DNA of 64,000 nt from positions 3,968,001 to 4,032,000 of the forward strand of contig NC_014837.1 in the NCBI RefSeq assembly GCF_000175935.2. Reading direction: 5' to 3'. The stretch comes from Pantoea sp. At-9b. Its GTDB lineage: Bacteria; Pseudomonadota; Gammaproteobacteria; Enterobacterales; Enterobacteriaceae. Shown here one piece after another: positions 31,439 to 40,528 of this stretch. A program made the translations under genes and the position numbers. A model generated the notes under the pieces. It made no database searches and was not told where the DNA came from. It saw only the letters and a program-made list of their open reading frames with translations. Numbering within the stretch: position 1 is the stretch's first letter; each line of letters starts with the position of its first letter.

Positions 31439-32071
31439 ATGGTTCTCGGCAAACCGCAAACAGACCCTACACTCGAATGGTTCCTGTCCCATTGCCATAT
31501 TCACAAATATCCATCCAAAAGCACCCTGATTCATCAGGGTGAGAAAGCGGAAACGCTCTACTACATCGTGAAAGGTGCCGTTGCGGTGCTGATTAAAGAT
31601 GAAGAAGGCAAAGAGATGATCCTCTCCTACCTCAATCAGGGGGATTTCATCGGCGAGCTTGGCCTGTTTGAAGAAGGTCAGGAACGCAGTGCCTGGGTTA
31701 GAGCGAAAACTGCCTGCGAAGTGGCTGAAATTTCCTACAAAAAATTCCGTCAGCTGATTCAGGTAAACCCGGATATTTTAATGCGTCTTTCGGCGCAGAT
31801 GGCGCGTCGCCTGCAGGTGACATCAGAAAAAGTAGGCAACCTTGCCTTCCTTGATGTGACCGGCCGCATTGCGCAGACGCTGCTCAATCTGGCCAAGCAG
31901 CCTGATGCCATGACCCACCCGGACGGGATGCAGATCAAAATCACCCGTCAGGAAATTGGTCAGATCGTCGGCTGCTCACGCGAGACAGTTGGCCGTATTC
32001 TGAAAATGCTGGAAGATCAAAACCTGATCTCCGCACATGGTAAAACCATCGTCGTTTACGGCACCCGCTAA
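31439..32071 (+). CDS. crp: cAMP receptor protein CRP
   Basis: A 210-residue protein that looks identical to E. coli CRP: an N-terminal cyclic-nucleotide domain (about 10-110, with [20 protein letters not shown] holding the cAMP phosphate pocket), a dimerisation helix and a C-terminal helix-turn-helix whose recognition helix contains [16 protein letters not shown]-cAMP is the global regulator of carbon catabolism and a candidate activator of ppiA in this window (site at 37691). Confidence 0.99.
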   Translation: MVLGKPQTDPTLEWFLSHCHIHKYPSKSTLIHQGEKAETLYYIVKGAVAVLIKDEEGKEMILSYLNQGDFIGELGLFEEGQERSAWVRAKTACEVAEISYKKFRQLIQVNPDILMRLSAQMARRLQVTSEKVGNLAFLDVTGRIAQTLLNLAKQPDAMTHPDGMQIKITRQEIGQIVGCSRETVGRILKMLEDQNLISAHGKTIVVYGTR

Positions 32072-32084
32072 TTTCTTCTCACCC

Positions 32085-32114
32085 ACGGCGTGATGGCAGC
32101 ATCGCGCCGTTTTT
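32085..32114 (+). terminator. crp terminator
   Basis: A stem ACGGCG(T)GATG / CATC(G)CGCCGT is followed by TTTTTGT, 13 bp after crp and just before yhfK. Confidence 0.85.
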
Positions 32115-32129
32115 GTCTGCGATGAGCTG

Positions 32130-34205
32130 ATGTGGCGTCGAATCATCTATCATCCCGAGGTTAACTACGCCCTGCGGCAAACGCTGGTGCTGTGCCTGCC
32201 CGTGGCTCTCGGCTGGCTGTTTGGCGATCTGCAAAAAGGCTTGCTGTTTTCCTTAGTGCCGGCCTGCTGCAACATCGCCGGTCTTGATACGCCGCATAAA
32301 CGTTTCTTCAAACGCCTGGTTATTGGCGGTTCCCTGTTTGCGACCGGCAGCTTCCTGATTCAATGGCTGACGGATTATCACGTCCCCTTGCCGCTGATTC
32401 TGCTGGTGCTGCCGTTATTAGTCGGTGTGACCGGCGAGATCAGCCCGTTGCATGGCCGCTTGCTGCCCGCCACGCTGATCGCCTCCATCTTTACCCTGAG
32501 CCTGGTAGGCCGCATGCCTATCTGGGTACCACCGCTGCTCTACATTGGCGGCACCTTGTGGTACGGGCTGTTTAACTGGTTCTGGTTCTGGCTGTGGAAA
32601 GAGCAGCCGATGCGCGAGTCGCTGAGCCTGTTGTACCGTGAGCTGGCGGATTATTGCGATGCCAAATATACCCTGCTGACCCAGTTGACCGACCCGGAGA
32701 AAGCGCTGCCTCCGTTGCTGGCACGCCAACAGAAAGCGGTGGATCTGATCACCACCTGCTATCAGCAAATGCACATGCTGTCGGCCAGCCGGGATAACAG
32801 CCATAAACGCCTGACGCGCGCTTTTCAGGTGGCGCTGGATTTGCAGGAACACATCTCCGTTAGCCTGCATCAGCCGGAAGAAGTGCAAAAGCTGGTGGAG
32901 CAAAGCCATGCCGAGGCGGTGATTCGCTGGAATGCCAAAACCATCTCCGCCCGCCTGCGTCTGCTGGCCGATGCCATTCTGTATCACCAGTTGCCGGACC
33001 GTTTTCAAATGGATAAGCAACTGGGTGCGCTGGAAAAAATTGCCCGTCAGCACCCGGACAATCCGGTGGGTAACTTCTGTCTGTATCATTTCAGCCGCAT
33101 TGCGCGCGTGTTGCGTACCCAGAAACCGCTGTATACCCGTGACCTGATGGCCGATCGCCAACGCCGCCTGCCGTTTTTTCCGGCGCTGCGCAGCTATCTG
33201 TCGCTGAAATCGCCCGCCTTGCGTACCGCGGCCCGCTTTGCCGTGATGCTGATGTTTGGCAGCGCGCTGGCGCTGTTCTTTAACATCCCCAAACCTTACT
33301 GGATTCTGATGACCACCATGTTCGTCAGCCAGAATGGCTACAGCGCCACGCGGGTGAGGATTCAACACCGTGCGCTCGGCACCTTTGCCGGGTTGTTGAT
33401 TGCTGCCGCCTCATTGCGTTTTGCCGTACCGGAATCCATCACCCTGTTATTTATGCTGGCGATCACCCTCGCCAGCTATCTGGTGACGCGTAAATATTAC
33501 GGCTGGTCGATGATTGGTTTCACGGTGACAGCGGTGTATTCGCTGCAATTGCTGTCGCTGAATGGCGCACAGTTTCTGCTGCCACGCATGATGGATACGC
33601 TGATGGGGTGTCTGATTGCCTTTGGCGGCATGATTTGGCTGTGGCCGCAGTGGCAGAGCGGCTTGTTGCGGAAGAACGCGCACGATGCGCTGGAAGCCGA
33701 TCAGGAAGCCATGCAGCTGTTGCTCGGACCGGAGCAGTCACCGGAGAAACTGGCTTATCAACGCATCAAGGTCAATCAGGCGCACAACGCGATGTTTAAC
33801 TCGCTGAATCAGGCGATGACCGAGCCAGGCTTTAATTCCCAGTATCTGAAAGATATGCGGCTGTGGGTGACGCACAGCCAGTTTATCGTCGAACACATCA
33901 ACGCGATGACCATCCTGGCACGCGAGCATACGATGCTGACGCCAAAGCTGGCGGAACGCTATCTGCAATCCTGTGAAATCGCGCTACAACGCTGTCAGCA
34001 GCGGCTGGAGCATGATGGCCCCGGTAACGACAGCAATATTCTGGAAGCGCCGGAAAACATCAATGAGGGGGCGGTAACGATTGTCGAGCAGCATGTGAAG
34101 CGCATTCTGCAACACCTGAACGTGATGCACACCATCTCTTCGCTGGCATGGAGCCAGCGACCACATCATGGCCGCTGGCTGACCGGGCTACGGGTGAAAA
34201 ACTGA
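32130..34205 (+). CDS. yhfK: YccS/YhfK family inner-membrane protein
   Basis: A 691-residue membrane protein with two clusters of hydrophobic segments (about 10-160 and 370-510) separated by cytoplasmic helical domains, the FUSC-like layout of the YccS/YhfK family (aromatic-acid exporter fold). The substrate is unknown. It starts 16 bp past the crp terminator. Its stop codon directly abuts the argD stop codon on the other strand. Confidence 0.92.
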   Translation: MWRRIIYHPEVNYALRQTLVLCLPVALGWLFGDLQKGLLFSLVPACCNIAGLDTPHKRFFKRLVIGGSLFATGSFLIQWLTDYHVPLPLILLVLPLLVGVTGEISPLHGRLLPATLIASIFTLSLVGRMPIWVPPLLYIGGTLWYGLFNWFWFWLWKEQPMRESLSLLYRELADYCDAKYTLLTQLTDPEKALPPLLARQQKAVDLITTCYQQMHMLSASRDNSHKRLTRAFQVALDLQEHISVSLHQPEEVQKLVEQSHAEAVIRWNAKTISARLRLLADAILYHQLPDRFQMDKQLGALEKIARQHPDNPVGNFCLYHFSRIARVLRTQKPLYTRDLMADRQRRLPFFPALRSYLSLKSPALRTAARFAVMLMFGSALALFFNIPKPYWILMTTMFVSQNGYSATRVRIQHRALGTFAGLLIAAASLRFAVPESITLLFMLAITLASYLVTRKYYGWSMIGFTVTAVYSLQLLSLNGAQFLLPRMMDTLMGCLIAFGGMIWLWPQWQSGLLRKNAHDALEADQEAMQLLLGPEQSPEKLAYQRIKVNQAHNAMFNSLNQAMTEPGFNSQYLKDMRLWVTHSQFIVEHINAMTILAREHTMLTPKLAERYLQSCEIALQRCQQRLEHDGPGNDSNILEAPENINEGAVTIVEQHVKRILQHLNVMHTISSLAWSQRPHHGRWLTGLRVKN

Positions 34206-35429
<1,224 letters not shown>

Positions 35430-35458
35430 CTACCTCATCGGATTATTTGTTGAGCTGA

Positions 35459-35497
35459 CGTGAAATTATAATCACAAAATATGCATAAAAAATCACA
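35459..35497 (-). promoter_or_regulatory. argD promoter with paired ArgR operator
   Basis: On the minus strand TGATTTTTTATGCA (35495-35482) and TGATTATAATTTCA (35474-35461) each match the core TGAATnnnnATTCA with two mismatches. Taken as 18 bp boxes they are 3 bp apart, the classic ArgR spacing. The second box contains TATAAT (35470-35465), the likely -10, so bound ArgR would block the polymerase. The boxes lie 32-70 bp before argD. Confidence 0.82.
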
Positions 35498-35513
35498 CAA
35501 AGGCAAACACAAC

Positions 35514-36089
35514 TTAGCCGTTAAGGAAATTCGCCAGCAGTTGATGCCCCTGCTCGCTGAGGATACTTTCCGGGTGAAATTGTACCCCTTCGAGTGGCAG
35601 CGTTTTATGACGAAATCCCATGATCTCATCCGGCTCACCATCACGCAGGCTCCAGGCGGTGATTTCGAACTCTGCAGGCAGGGTCGCGCGTGCCACAATC
35701 AGCGAATGGTAGCGGGTGACGTTGAGCGGATTATGCAGTCCACGAAATACGCCGCGGTCGTTATGCTGAATCGCCGACGTTTTGCCATGCATCACCTGAC
35801 GCGCACGCACCACCTGTGCGCCATAGGCCTGAGCAATCGCCTGGTGGCCGAGGCAGACGCCAAGAATCGGCACACGGCCCGCAAAGTGGCGGATAGCGGC
35901 CAGCGAGATGCCGGACTGATCCGGGGTACAGGGGCCGGGCGAAATTACCAGATGTGTAAGCGGCAGCGCCTCCATTTCGTCGAGGGTGATGGCATCGTTG
36001 CGCACCACCCTGACGTCAGCGCCCAATTGGCAAAAGTATTGGTAGAGATTCCAGGTGAAGGAGTCGTAATTATCGATTAACAGCAGCAT
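35514..36089 (-). CDS. pabA: Aminodeoxychorismate synthase glutamine amidotransferase PabA
   Basis: A 191-residue class I glutamine amidotransferase with the catalytic triad visible: Cys in GVCLGHQ (about 79), and His and Glu in FHPESIL (about 168-170). PabA supplies ammonia to PabB for 4-amino-4-deoxychorismate on the folate pathway. The start at 36089 ([19 protein letters not shown]) matches E. coli. It follows fic by 40 bp on the same strand, the familiar ppiA-fic-pabA-argD order. Confidence 0.96.
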   Translation of the reverse strand: MLLLIDNYDSFTWNLYQYFCQLGADVRVVRNDAITLDEMEALPLTHLVISPGPCTPDQSGISLAAIRHFAGRVPILGVCLGHQAIAQAYGAQVVRARQVMHGKTSAIQHNDRGVFRGLHNPLNVTRYHSLIVARATLPAEFEITAWSLRDGEPDEIMGFRHKTLPLEGVQFHPESILSEQGHQLLANFLNG

Positions 36090-36129
36090 AGCGCCCTCAG
36101 GCCGGTAAACCGCCGCTATTCTACGCATT

Positions 36130-36723
36130 TTACCGGGCAGGACTTACCACTTTTGCAAACTGCGCACTCAGCAGGGTTAAATCGCCACCCACCGCTTCGC
36201 GGATCGCCGCACGCCAGTTATCGCGATCCAGTTTATCCCACGTCAGCAAATAGCCGGCATGCAACGCCAGTTGCTCGAAGAAGATGCGTTGTGCACGGCC
36301 ATTCCCGGCCCGGAACGGATGCAGCACATAAATCTCGCAATAGTAATGTGCCAGACGTGCGATAAATTCATCCTGCGCCAGATGGGCCAGCCCCTCTTCA
36401 TCCGCCAGCGCGCTCATCAGGTTATTGCCTTCTTTCTCGATGTAGGCACAGTGGCAATAGGGTGTCTCATCGCTCCAGATGTCTACCGTGCGCAGCTCAC
36501 CGGCCCAGCTATACAGATCCTGGAACAGGGTGCGATGAATATGACACAGCCATGGCATCCCGGTGCGCTGCGGCCCCAGATCCAGCGTGGCAAGCCGCGC
36601 CGCACTGAACGCCAGCTCAGCTTTACGCAGTTGGGCGCTATCGTGAATGTTCAGGCGATTCTTCAGCACGCTGTCGTTGTGCCAAAGGTAGGGATCGCGT
36701 ACCGCCAAAGTGTTATCCGCCAT
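36130..36723 (-). CDS. fic: Fic family protein with altered catalytic motif
   Basis: A 197-residue Fic-fold protein like the founding E. coli Fic (class I). The active-site motif reads HPFRAGNGR at 135-143: His135, Asn141 and Arg143 of the canonical HPFx(D/E)GNGR are kept, but the acidic Mg-binding residue is Ala139. Gly55, whose G55R change gives the filamentation phenotype in E. coli, is wild type. AMP transfer is therefore doubtful. E. coli Fic is also reported to have a degenerate motif, so a non-AMPylating role may be general. It overlaps the antitoxin gene yhfG by 11 bases. Confidence 0.93.
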   Translation of the reverse strand: MADNTLAVRDPYLWHNDSVLKNRLNIHDSAQLRKAELAFSAARLATLDLGPQRTGMPWLCHIHRTLFQDLYSWAGELRTVDIWSDETPYCHCAYIEKEGNNLMSALADEEGLAHLAQDEFIARLAHYYCEIYVLHPFRAGNGRAQRIFFEQLALHAGYLLTWDKLDRDNWRAAIREAVGGDLTLLSAQFAKVVSPAR

Positions 36724-36883
36724 ATTGCCTCCTCAACGAGGTCAGCCGTTCGTCGGCCTGTTCAAGCGTGATAGCCGGTTCGCTCAGCGTATAGCCCGCC
36801 AGACGGCAGCTGGCTTGATAGCTGGCAGCACGGCGCTGTTGCCACAGCGTGGCTTTCTGTTTGTCGGTCAGTTTGCTGGTCAT
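36713..36883 (-). CDS. yhfG: YhfG, class I Fic antitoxin-like protein
   Basis: A 56-residue protein beginning MTSKLTDKQKATLWQQRRAA. In class I Fic systems the antitoxin helix carries (S/T)xxxE(G/N), whose Glu blocks ATP in the partner. Here the segment reads SCRLAG (25-30), with Ala29 where E. coli YhfG has Glu28. The start at 36883 is preceded by GGAGG at four bases. It overlaps fic, so the two are co-expressed and probably form a complex. Confidence 0.88.
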   Translation of the reverse strand: MTSKLTDKQKATLWQQRRAASYQASCRLAGYTLSEPAITLEQADERLTSLRRQYGG

Positions 36884-36982
36884 AGAGCCTCCGGCAAGCA
36901 ATTTGCCCTAAGTATAAGCAGCAAATATTCGCTTTGCCGGAGAGCGGCAGGTGGCGCCATCGTGCAATGGCGCGCAGAAAAA

Positions 36983-37555
36983 TCAGGGCAGAACTTTAGC
37001 GGAGAGGATAACAATCGGTTTTGACGGCACATTCTGGTACGGACCCACATCTTTGGTCGGTACCTGAGCAATCTTATCCGCCACATCCATTCCTTTCACA
37101 ACTTTACCAAATACCGCATAACCGAAATCACGCTGGCCGTGGTCGAGGAAGGCATTGTCGGTGACGTTAATAAAGAATTGGCTGGTCGCGCTATCTTTCT
37201 CGGCAGTACGCGCCATGGCGATGGTGCCGCGCAGGTTACGCAGGCCGTTGTCTGCCTCGTTTTTGATCGGCGCGTTGGTTTGTTTCTGCTGCATATCCGC
37301 AGTGAAACCACCACCCTGCACCATGAAGCCAGGGATCACACGATGGAAAATGGTGTTGTTGTAGAAACCGTTGTTGACGTAATCAACAAAGTTTTTCACC
37401 GACACCGGGGCTTTCTGATTATTCAGTTCGAGTTCGATATTACCCGCAGAGGTGGTGAGCAGAACGTGAGTATCGCCTTTGGCCGCCAGGGCAGAGGCGG
37501 AAACAGATGAGAGCGCTAACAGGGCAACCGCCGCTGTCAAAGTACGTTTAAACAT
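36983..37555 (-). CDS. ppiA: Periplasmic cyclophilin-type peptidyl-prolyl isomerase PpiA
   Basis: A 190-residue protein, the E. coli length. A signal peptide (1-24, ending SASALA) precedes the cyclophilin domain with [14 protein letters not shown] and [20 protein letters not shown]. It catalyses prolyl isomerisation in the periplasm. A CRP-type site lies 136 bp upstream (37691-37706); CRP control of ppiA is known in E. coli. The gap to yhfG (36884-36982) has no gene. Confidence 0.96.
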   Translation of the reverse strand: MFKRTLTAAVALLALSSVSASALAAKGDTHVLLTTSAGNIELELNNQKAPVSVKNFVDYVNNGFYNNTIFHRVIPGFMVQGGGFTADMQQKQTNAPIKNEADNGLRNLRGTIAMARTAEKDSATSQFFINVTDNAFLDHGQRDFGYAVFGKVVKGMDVADKIAQVPTKDVGPYQNVPSKPIVILSAKVLP

Positions 37556-37690
37556 GAAAGATTCCTTACCATGAAGTGCAAGCTCAAAACGAGATTGATT
37601 GTAAAGAGCATGTAATACAAGAGCCAGCGTTTTACCTATATTTACGTGCCAGCGGGAAATCGCCGCGAATCGGCGCTGCGCAATCATTTG

Positions 37691-37706
37691 CGTGATGTAA
37701 ATCACA
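37691..37706. promoter_or_regulatory. CRP site in the ppiA-tsgA divergent region
   Basis: CGTGATGTAAATCACA matches TGTGA-N6-TCACA with a single mismatch. It lies 136 bp before ppiA and 113 bp before tsgA, so either or both could respond. CRP/CytR control of ppiA in E. coli supports ppiA as a target. Confidence 0.72.
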
Positions 37707-37818
37707 CTATTAATGAAATCTGATAACCATATTTCACTCTTTGTTTATTAAGATCACAGTTGCATTTACAATTCATGACACTTTTTGCCAACTTCGGTGC
37801 TCAAAACAGGTCCCCCAC

Positions 37819-38997
37819 ATGACAAACCGTAATCGTATTGGCCTTACCTGGATCAGCTTTTTCTCTTATGCGCTGACCGGCGCATTGGTGATTGTGACCG
37901 GGATGGTTCTGGACAATATTGCACAGTATTTCCAGCTGCCGATCTCAGAAATGAGTAACACCTTCACCTTTCTCAATACCGGTATTCTGGTCGCGGTATT
38001 CCTGAACGCCTGGCTGATGGTCATTGTGCCGTTAAAACGTCAGTTGATCTTTGGCTTCGTGCTGATGGTACTGGCGGTATTTGGTCTGATGACCAGCCAT
38101 AATCTGTCAGTCTTCTCGCTGTGCATGTTTGTGCTCGGCGTGGTGAGCGGCATTACCATGTCGATCGGTACCTTCCTGATCACCCATTTGTATGATGGTC
38201 GCCAACGCGGTTCACGTCTGCTGTTTACCGACTCCTTCTTCAGCATGGCCGGTACGCTGTTCCCGATCATCGCCGGTATCCTGCTGGCACGCGCCCTGCC
38301 GTGGTACTGGGTCTACGCCTGCATTGGCGTTATTTATATCGCCATCTTTGTGCTGGCGCTGTGCGTTGAGTTCCCGGTGCTGAAAAACAACACCGAAACG
38401 CAGGCGGCGGAAAAAGAGAAATGGGGCATTGGCGTGCTGTTCCTGTCAATTGCGGCGCTGTGCTACATCCTCGGTCAGCTTGGATTTATCTCCTGGGTGC
38501 CGGAATATGCCACCAAAACCATGGGGATGGATATCGCTGCTGCCGGTCAGTTAGTGGGGAACTTCTGGACGGCCTATATGGTCGGCATGTGGGTGTTCAG
38601 CTTCCTGCTGCGCTTCTTCGATCTGCAACGCATCCTGATGGTGCTGGCGGCCATTGCCACCGTGCTGATGTACTGGTTTGTCAGCACCAGTGACGCCACG
38701 ATGCTGCACTGGATCATCATGACCCTCGGCTTCAGCTCCAGCGCCATTTACACCACCATCATCACCCTGGGTTCACTGCAAACCAAAGCCTCATCGCCGA
38801 AACTGGTCAACTTTATCCTGACTTGCGGCACCGTGGGCACCATGCTGACCTTTGTGGTCACGGGTCCGATTGTGGCGAAAGGCGGTGCGCATGCCGCACT
38901 GGCGACCGCCAACGGCTTGTATGCTGTGGTGTTTGTCATGTGTGTCCTGCTCGGCTTTGTCACCAAACATCGCCAGCACGGCCATATTACGCACTAA
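37819..38997 (+). CDS. tsgA: Major facilitator superfamily protein TsgA
   Basis: A 392-residue membrane protein (E. coli 393) with about 12 hydrophobic segments of the MFS fold. TsgA was named for selenite/tellurite-related phenotypes in Salmonella; its substrate is unknown. The start at 37819 ([15 protein letters not shown]) matches E. coli. In E. coli nirB follows directly; here codA is inserted between. Confidence 0.92.
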   Translation: MTNRNRIGLTWISFFSYALTGALVIVTGMVLDNIAQYFQLPISEMSNTFTFLNTGILVAVFLNAWLMVIVPLKRQLIFGFVLMVLAVFGLMTSHNLSVFSLCMFVLGVVSGITMSIGTFLITHLYDGRQRGSRLLFTDSFFSMAGTLFPIIAGILLARALPWYWVYACIGVIYIAIFVLALCVEFPVLKNNTETQAAEKEKWGIGVLFLSIAALCYILGQLGFISWVPEYATKTMGMDIAAAGQLVGNFWTAYMVGMWVFSFLLRFFDLQRILMVLAAIATVLMYWFVSTSDATMLHWIIMTLGFSSSAIYTTIITLGSLQTKASSPKLVNFILTCGTVGTMLTFVVTGPIVAKGGAHAALATANGLYAVVFVMCVLLGFVTKHRQHGHITH

Positions 38998-39004
38998 CCT
39001 GCAT

Positions 39005-39024
39005 GGGCGGACGCCAGTCCGCCC
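39005..39024. terminator. Hairpin between convergent tsgA and codA
   Basis: A perfect 8 bp stem (GGGCGGAC / GTCCGCCC) with a GCCA loop lies in the 33 bp gap between two stop codons. No long T-run follows on either strand, so it is a candidate bidirectional terminator of moderate strength. Confidence 0.6.
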
Positions 39025-39030
39025 TGCTTC

Positions 39031-40314
39031 TCAGCGCCGAAAGGTCACCGCTTCCGCTTCCCCCAGATAGATCTCACTGCTTGCCGGCTGTGTTGCCGCC
39101 ACCAGCTCACCTTTACGCAACGAATAGCGCACCGGCACCTGACGCCGCACGGCATCGAATCCGCTTTCTGCTGGCAGGATAATCAGGCTGGCATCATTAC
39201 CCGGCTCCAGACCATAGCCGGTCAATTGCATGGTTTTGGCGCTATGGGTGGTGATTAGCTGCAACCCCGCATCAATCTGTTCATAGCCCATTAACTGGCA
39301 GACATGCAGCCCCATATGCAGCACCTGCAACATGCTGGCGGTACCGAGCGGATACCAGGGATCAAATACGTCATCATGACCAAAACAGACGTTGATATTC
39401 GCTTCCAGCAGCTCCTTCACCCGGGTAATGCCGCGCCGTTTGGGGTAGCTGTCAAAACGGCCCTGCAAATGAATATTCACCAACGGGTTGGCGACAAAGT
39501 TGATACCGGACAGGCGCAGCAGACGGAACAGGCGTGAGGTGTAAGCATTGTTATAGGAATGCATCGCCGTGGTATGGCTGGCGGTCACTCTGCCACCCAT
39601 GCCATCGCGATGAGCCAGCGCCGCAACGGTTTCCACAAAACGCGACTGCTCATCATCGATTTCATCACAATGCACATCCACCAGGCGGTCATAGCGATTC
39701 GCCAGCGCGAAGGCCTTGTGTAATGACTCGACGCCATATTCACGGGTAAATTCGTAATGGGGTATCGCGCCCACCACATCTGCACCGAGGCGCAGCGCCT
39801 CTTCCAGCAGCGCTTCACCATTGGGATAAGAGAGAATGCCCTCCTGCGGAAAAGCGACAATCTGGATATCAATCCAGGGTGCCATCTCCGCTTTTACTTC
39901 CAGCATGGCTTGCAGCGCGGTCAGCGTCGGATCCGAGACATCCACATGGGTACGCACATGCTGGATACCGTTGGCGATTTGCCACTTTAGCGTCTGCTTC
40001 GCGCGCTGTTTCACATCATCATGGCTGAGCAGCGCCTTACGCTCGGCCCAGCGTTCAATGCCTTCGAACAGCGTGCCGGATTGATTCCATGCCGGTTCAC
40101 CCGCAGTTTGCGTGGTATCAAGGTGAATATGCGGTTCAATAAAGGGGGCGCTCGCCAGACCGCCTTCGGCGTCCAGTACACCTTCCTGGGCGCTGCACTC
40201 GGCTGACTGGGGCACAATACGGGAAATTTTCCCCTGCCCGATTTCGATTTGCCACAACCCCTGCTGGCCGGGTAAACGCAGATTGTTGATCCATTGCAGC
40301 GACGTCTTAGCCAT
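39031..40314 (-). CDS. codA: Cytosine deaminase CodA
   Basis: A 427-residue amidohydrolase, the length of E. coli CodA and very similar. Metal ligands sit in PHIHLD (about 61-66), DVHCDE (about 212-217) and [10 protein letters not shown] (about 310-319). It converts cytosine to uracil and ammonia. In E. coli codA follows the permease gene codB in a PurR-controlled operon elsewhere; here codB is absent, no PurR box was recognised upstream, and the gene stands alone between tsgA and nirB. Confidence 0.95.
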   Translation of the reverse strand: MAKTSLQWINNLRLPGQQGLWQIEIGQGKISRIVPQSAECSAQEGVLDAEGGLASAPFIEPHIHLDTTQTAGEPAWNQSGTLFEGIERWAERKALLSHDDVKQRAKQTLKWQIANGIQHVRTHVDVSDPTLTALQAMLEVKAEMAPWIDIQIVAFPQEGILSYPNGEALLEEALRLGADVVGAIPHYEFTREYGVESLHKAFALANRYDRLVDVHCDEIDDEQSRFVETVAALAHRDGMGGRVTASHTTAMHSYNNAYTSRLFRLLRLSGINFVANPLVNIHLQGRFDSYPKRRGITRVKELLEANINVCFGHDDVFDPWYPLGTASMLQVLHMGLHVCQLMGYEQIDAGLQLITTHSAKTMQLTGYGLEPGNDASLIILPAESGFDAVRRQVPVRYSLRKGELVAATQPASSEIYLGEAEAVTFRR

Positions 40315-40428
40315 GCCCTTCTCCTGTAGAAACGCGACATCTTAAAATAGCGTCAATACCTGTCCCTTGCACATCCCTTAGCCGCACGATTTACCGCTCA
40401 GAAGCGAATGTTTTTAATATCAGCAACA

Positions 40429-40444
40429 TACCTCGAAATGAGTA
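40429..40444. promoter_or_regulatory. NarL/NarP site at nirB
   Basis: TACCTCG-AA-ATGAGTA is a 7-2-7 inverted heptamer pair of the NarL/NarP type. Its centre (40436.5) lies 69.5 bp upstream of the inferred nirB start point, the position known for the E. coli nirB promoter. Nitrate and nitrite activation is therefore expected. Confidence 0.82.
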
Positions 40445-40457
40445 TATAAAAGGGTAT

Positions 40458-40498
40458 TTGATATGCATCAATAACCCCATTCTTGTAACGGCTAAGGT
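40458..40498 (+). promoter_or_regulatory. nirB promoter with FNR site
   Basis: TTGATATGCATCAA (40458-40471) is a perfect FNR consensus, and TAAGGT (40493-40498) is the -10 as in E. coli. With initiation near 40506 the FNR site is centred at -41.5, a class II architecture for anaerobic activation. The AT-rich stretch upstream (40410-40450) resembles the region where E. coli nirB binds IHF and Fis. Confidence 0.88.
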
Positions 40499-40528
40499 AG
40501 CCGCATACACCTTCATTTTGGGGAAAAT

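Noticed and set aside
32418..33368. A 316-codon antisense frame inside yhfK
   Set aside because: The composition (Gln, His, Arg-rich) is typical of a reverse-strand shadow and it has no start signals.
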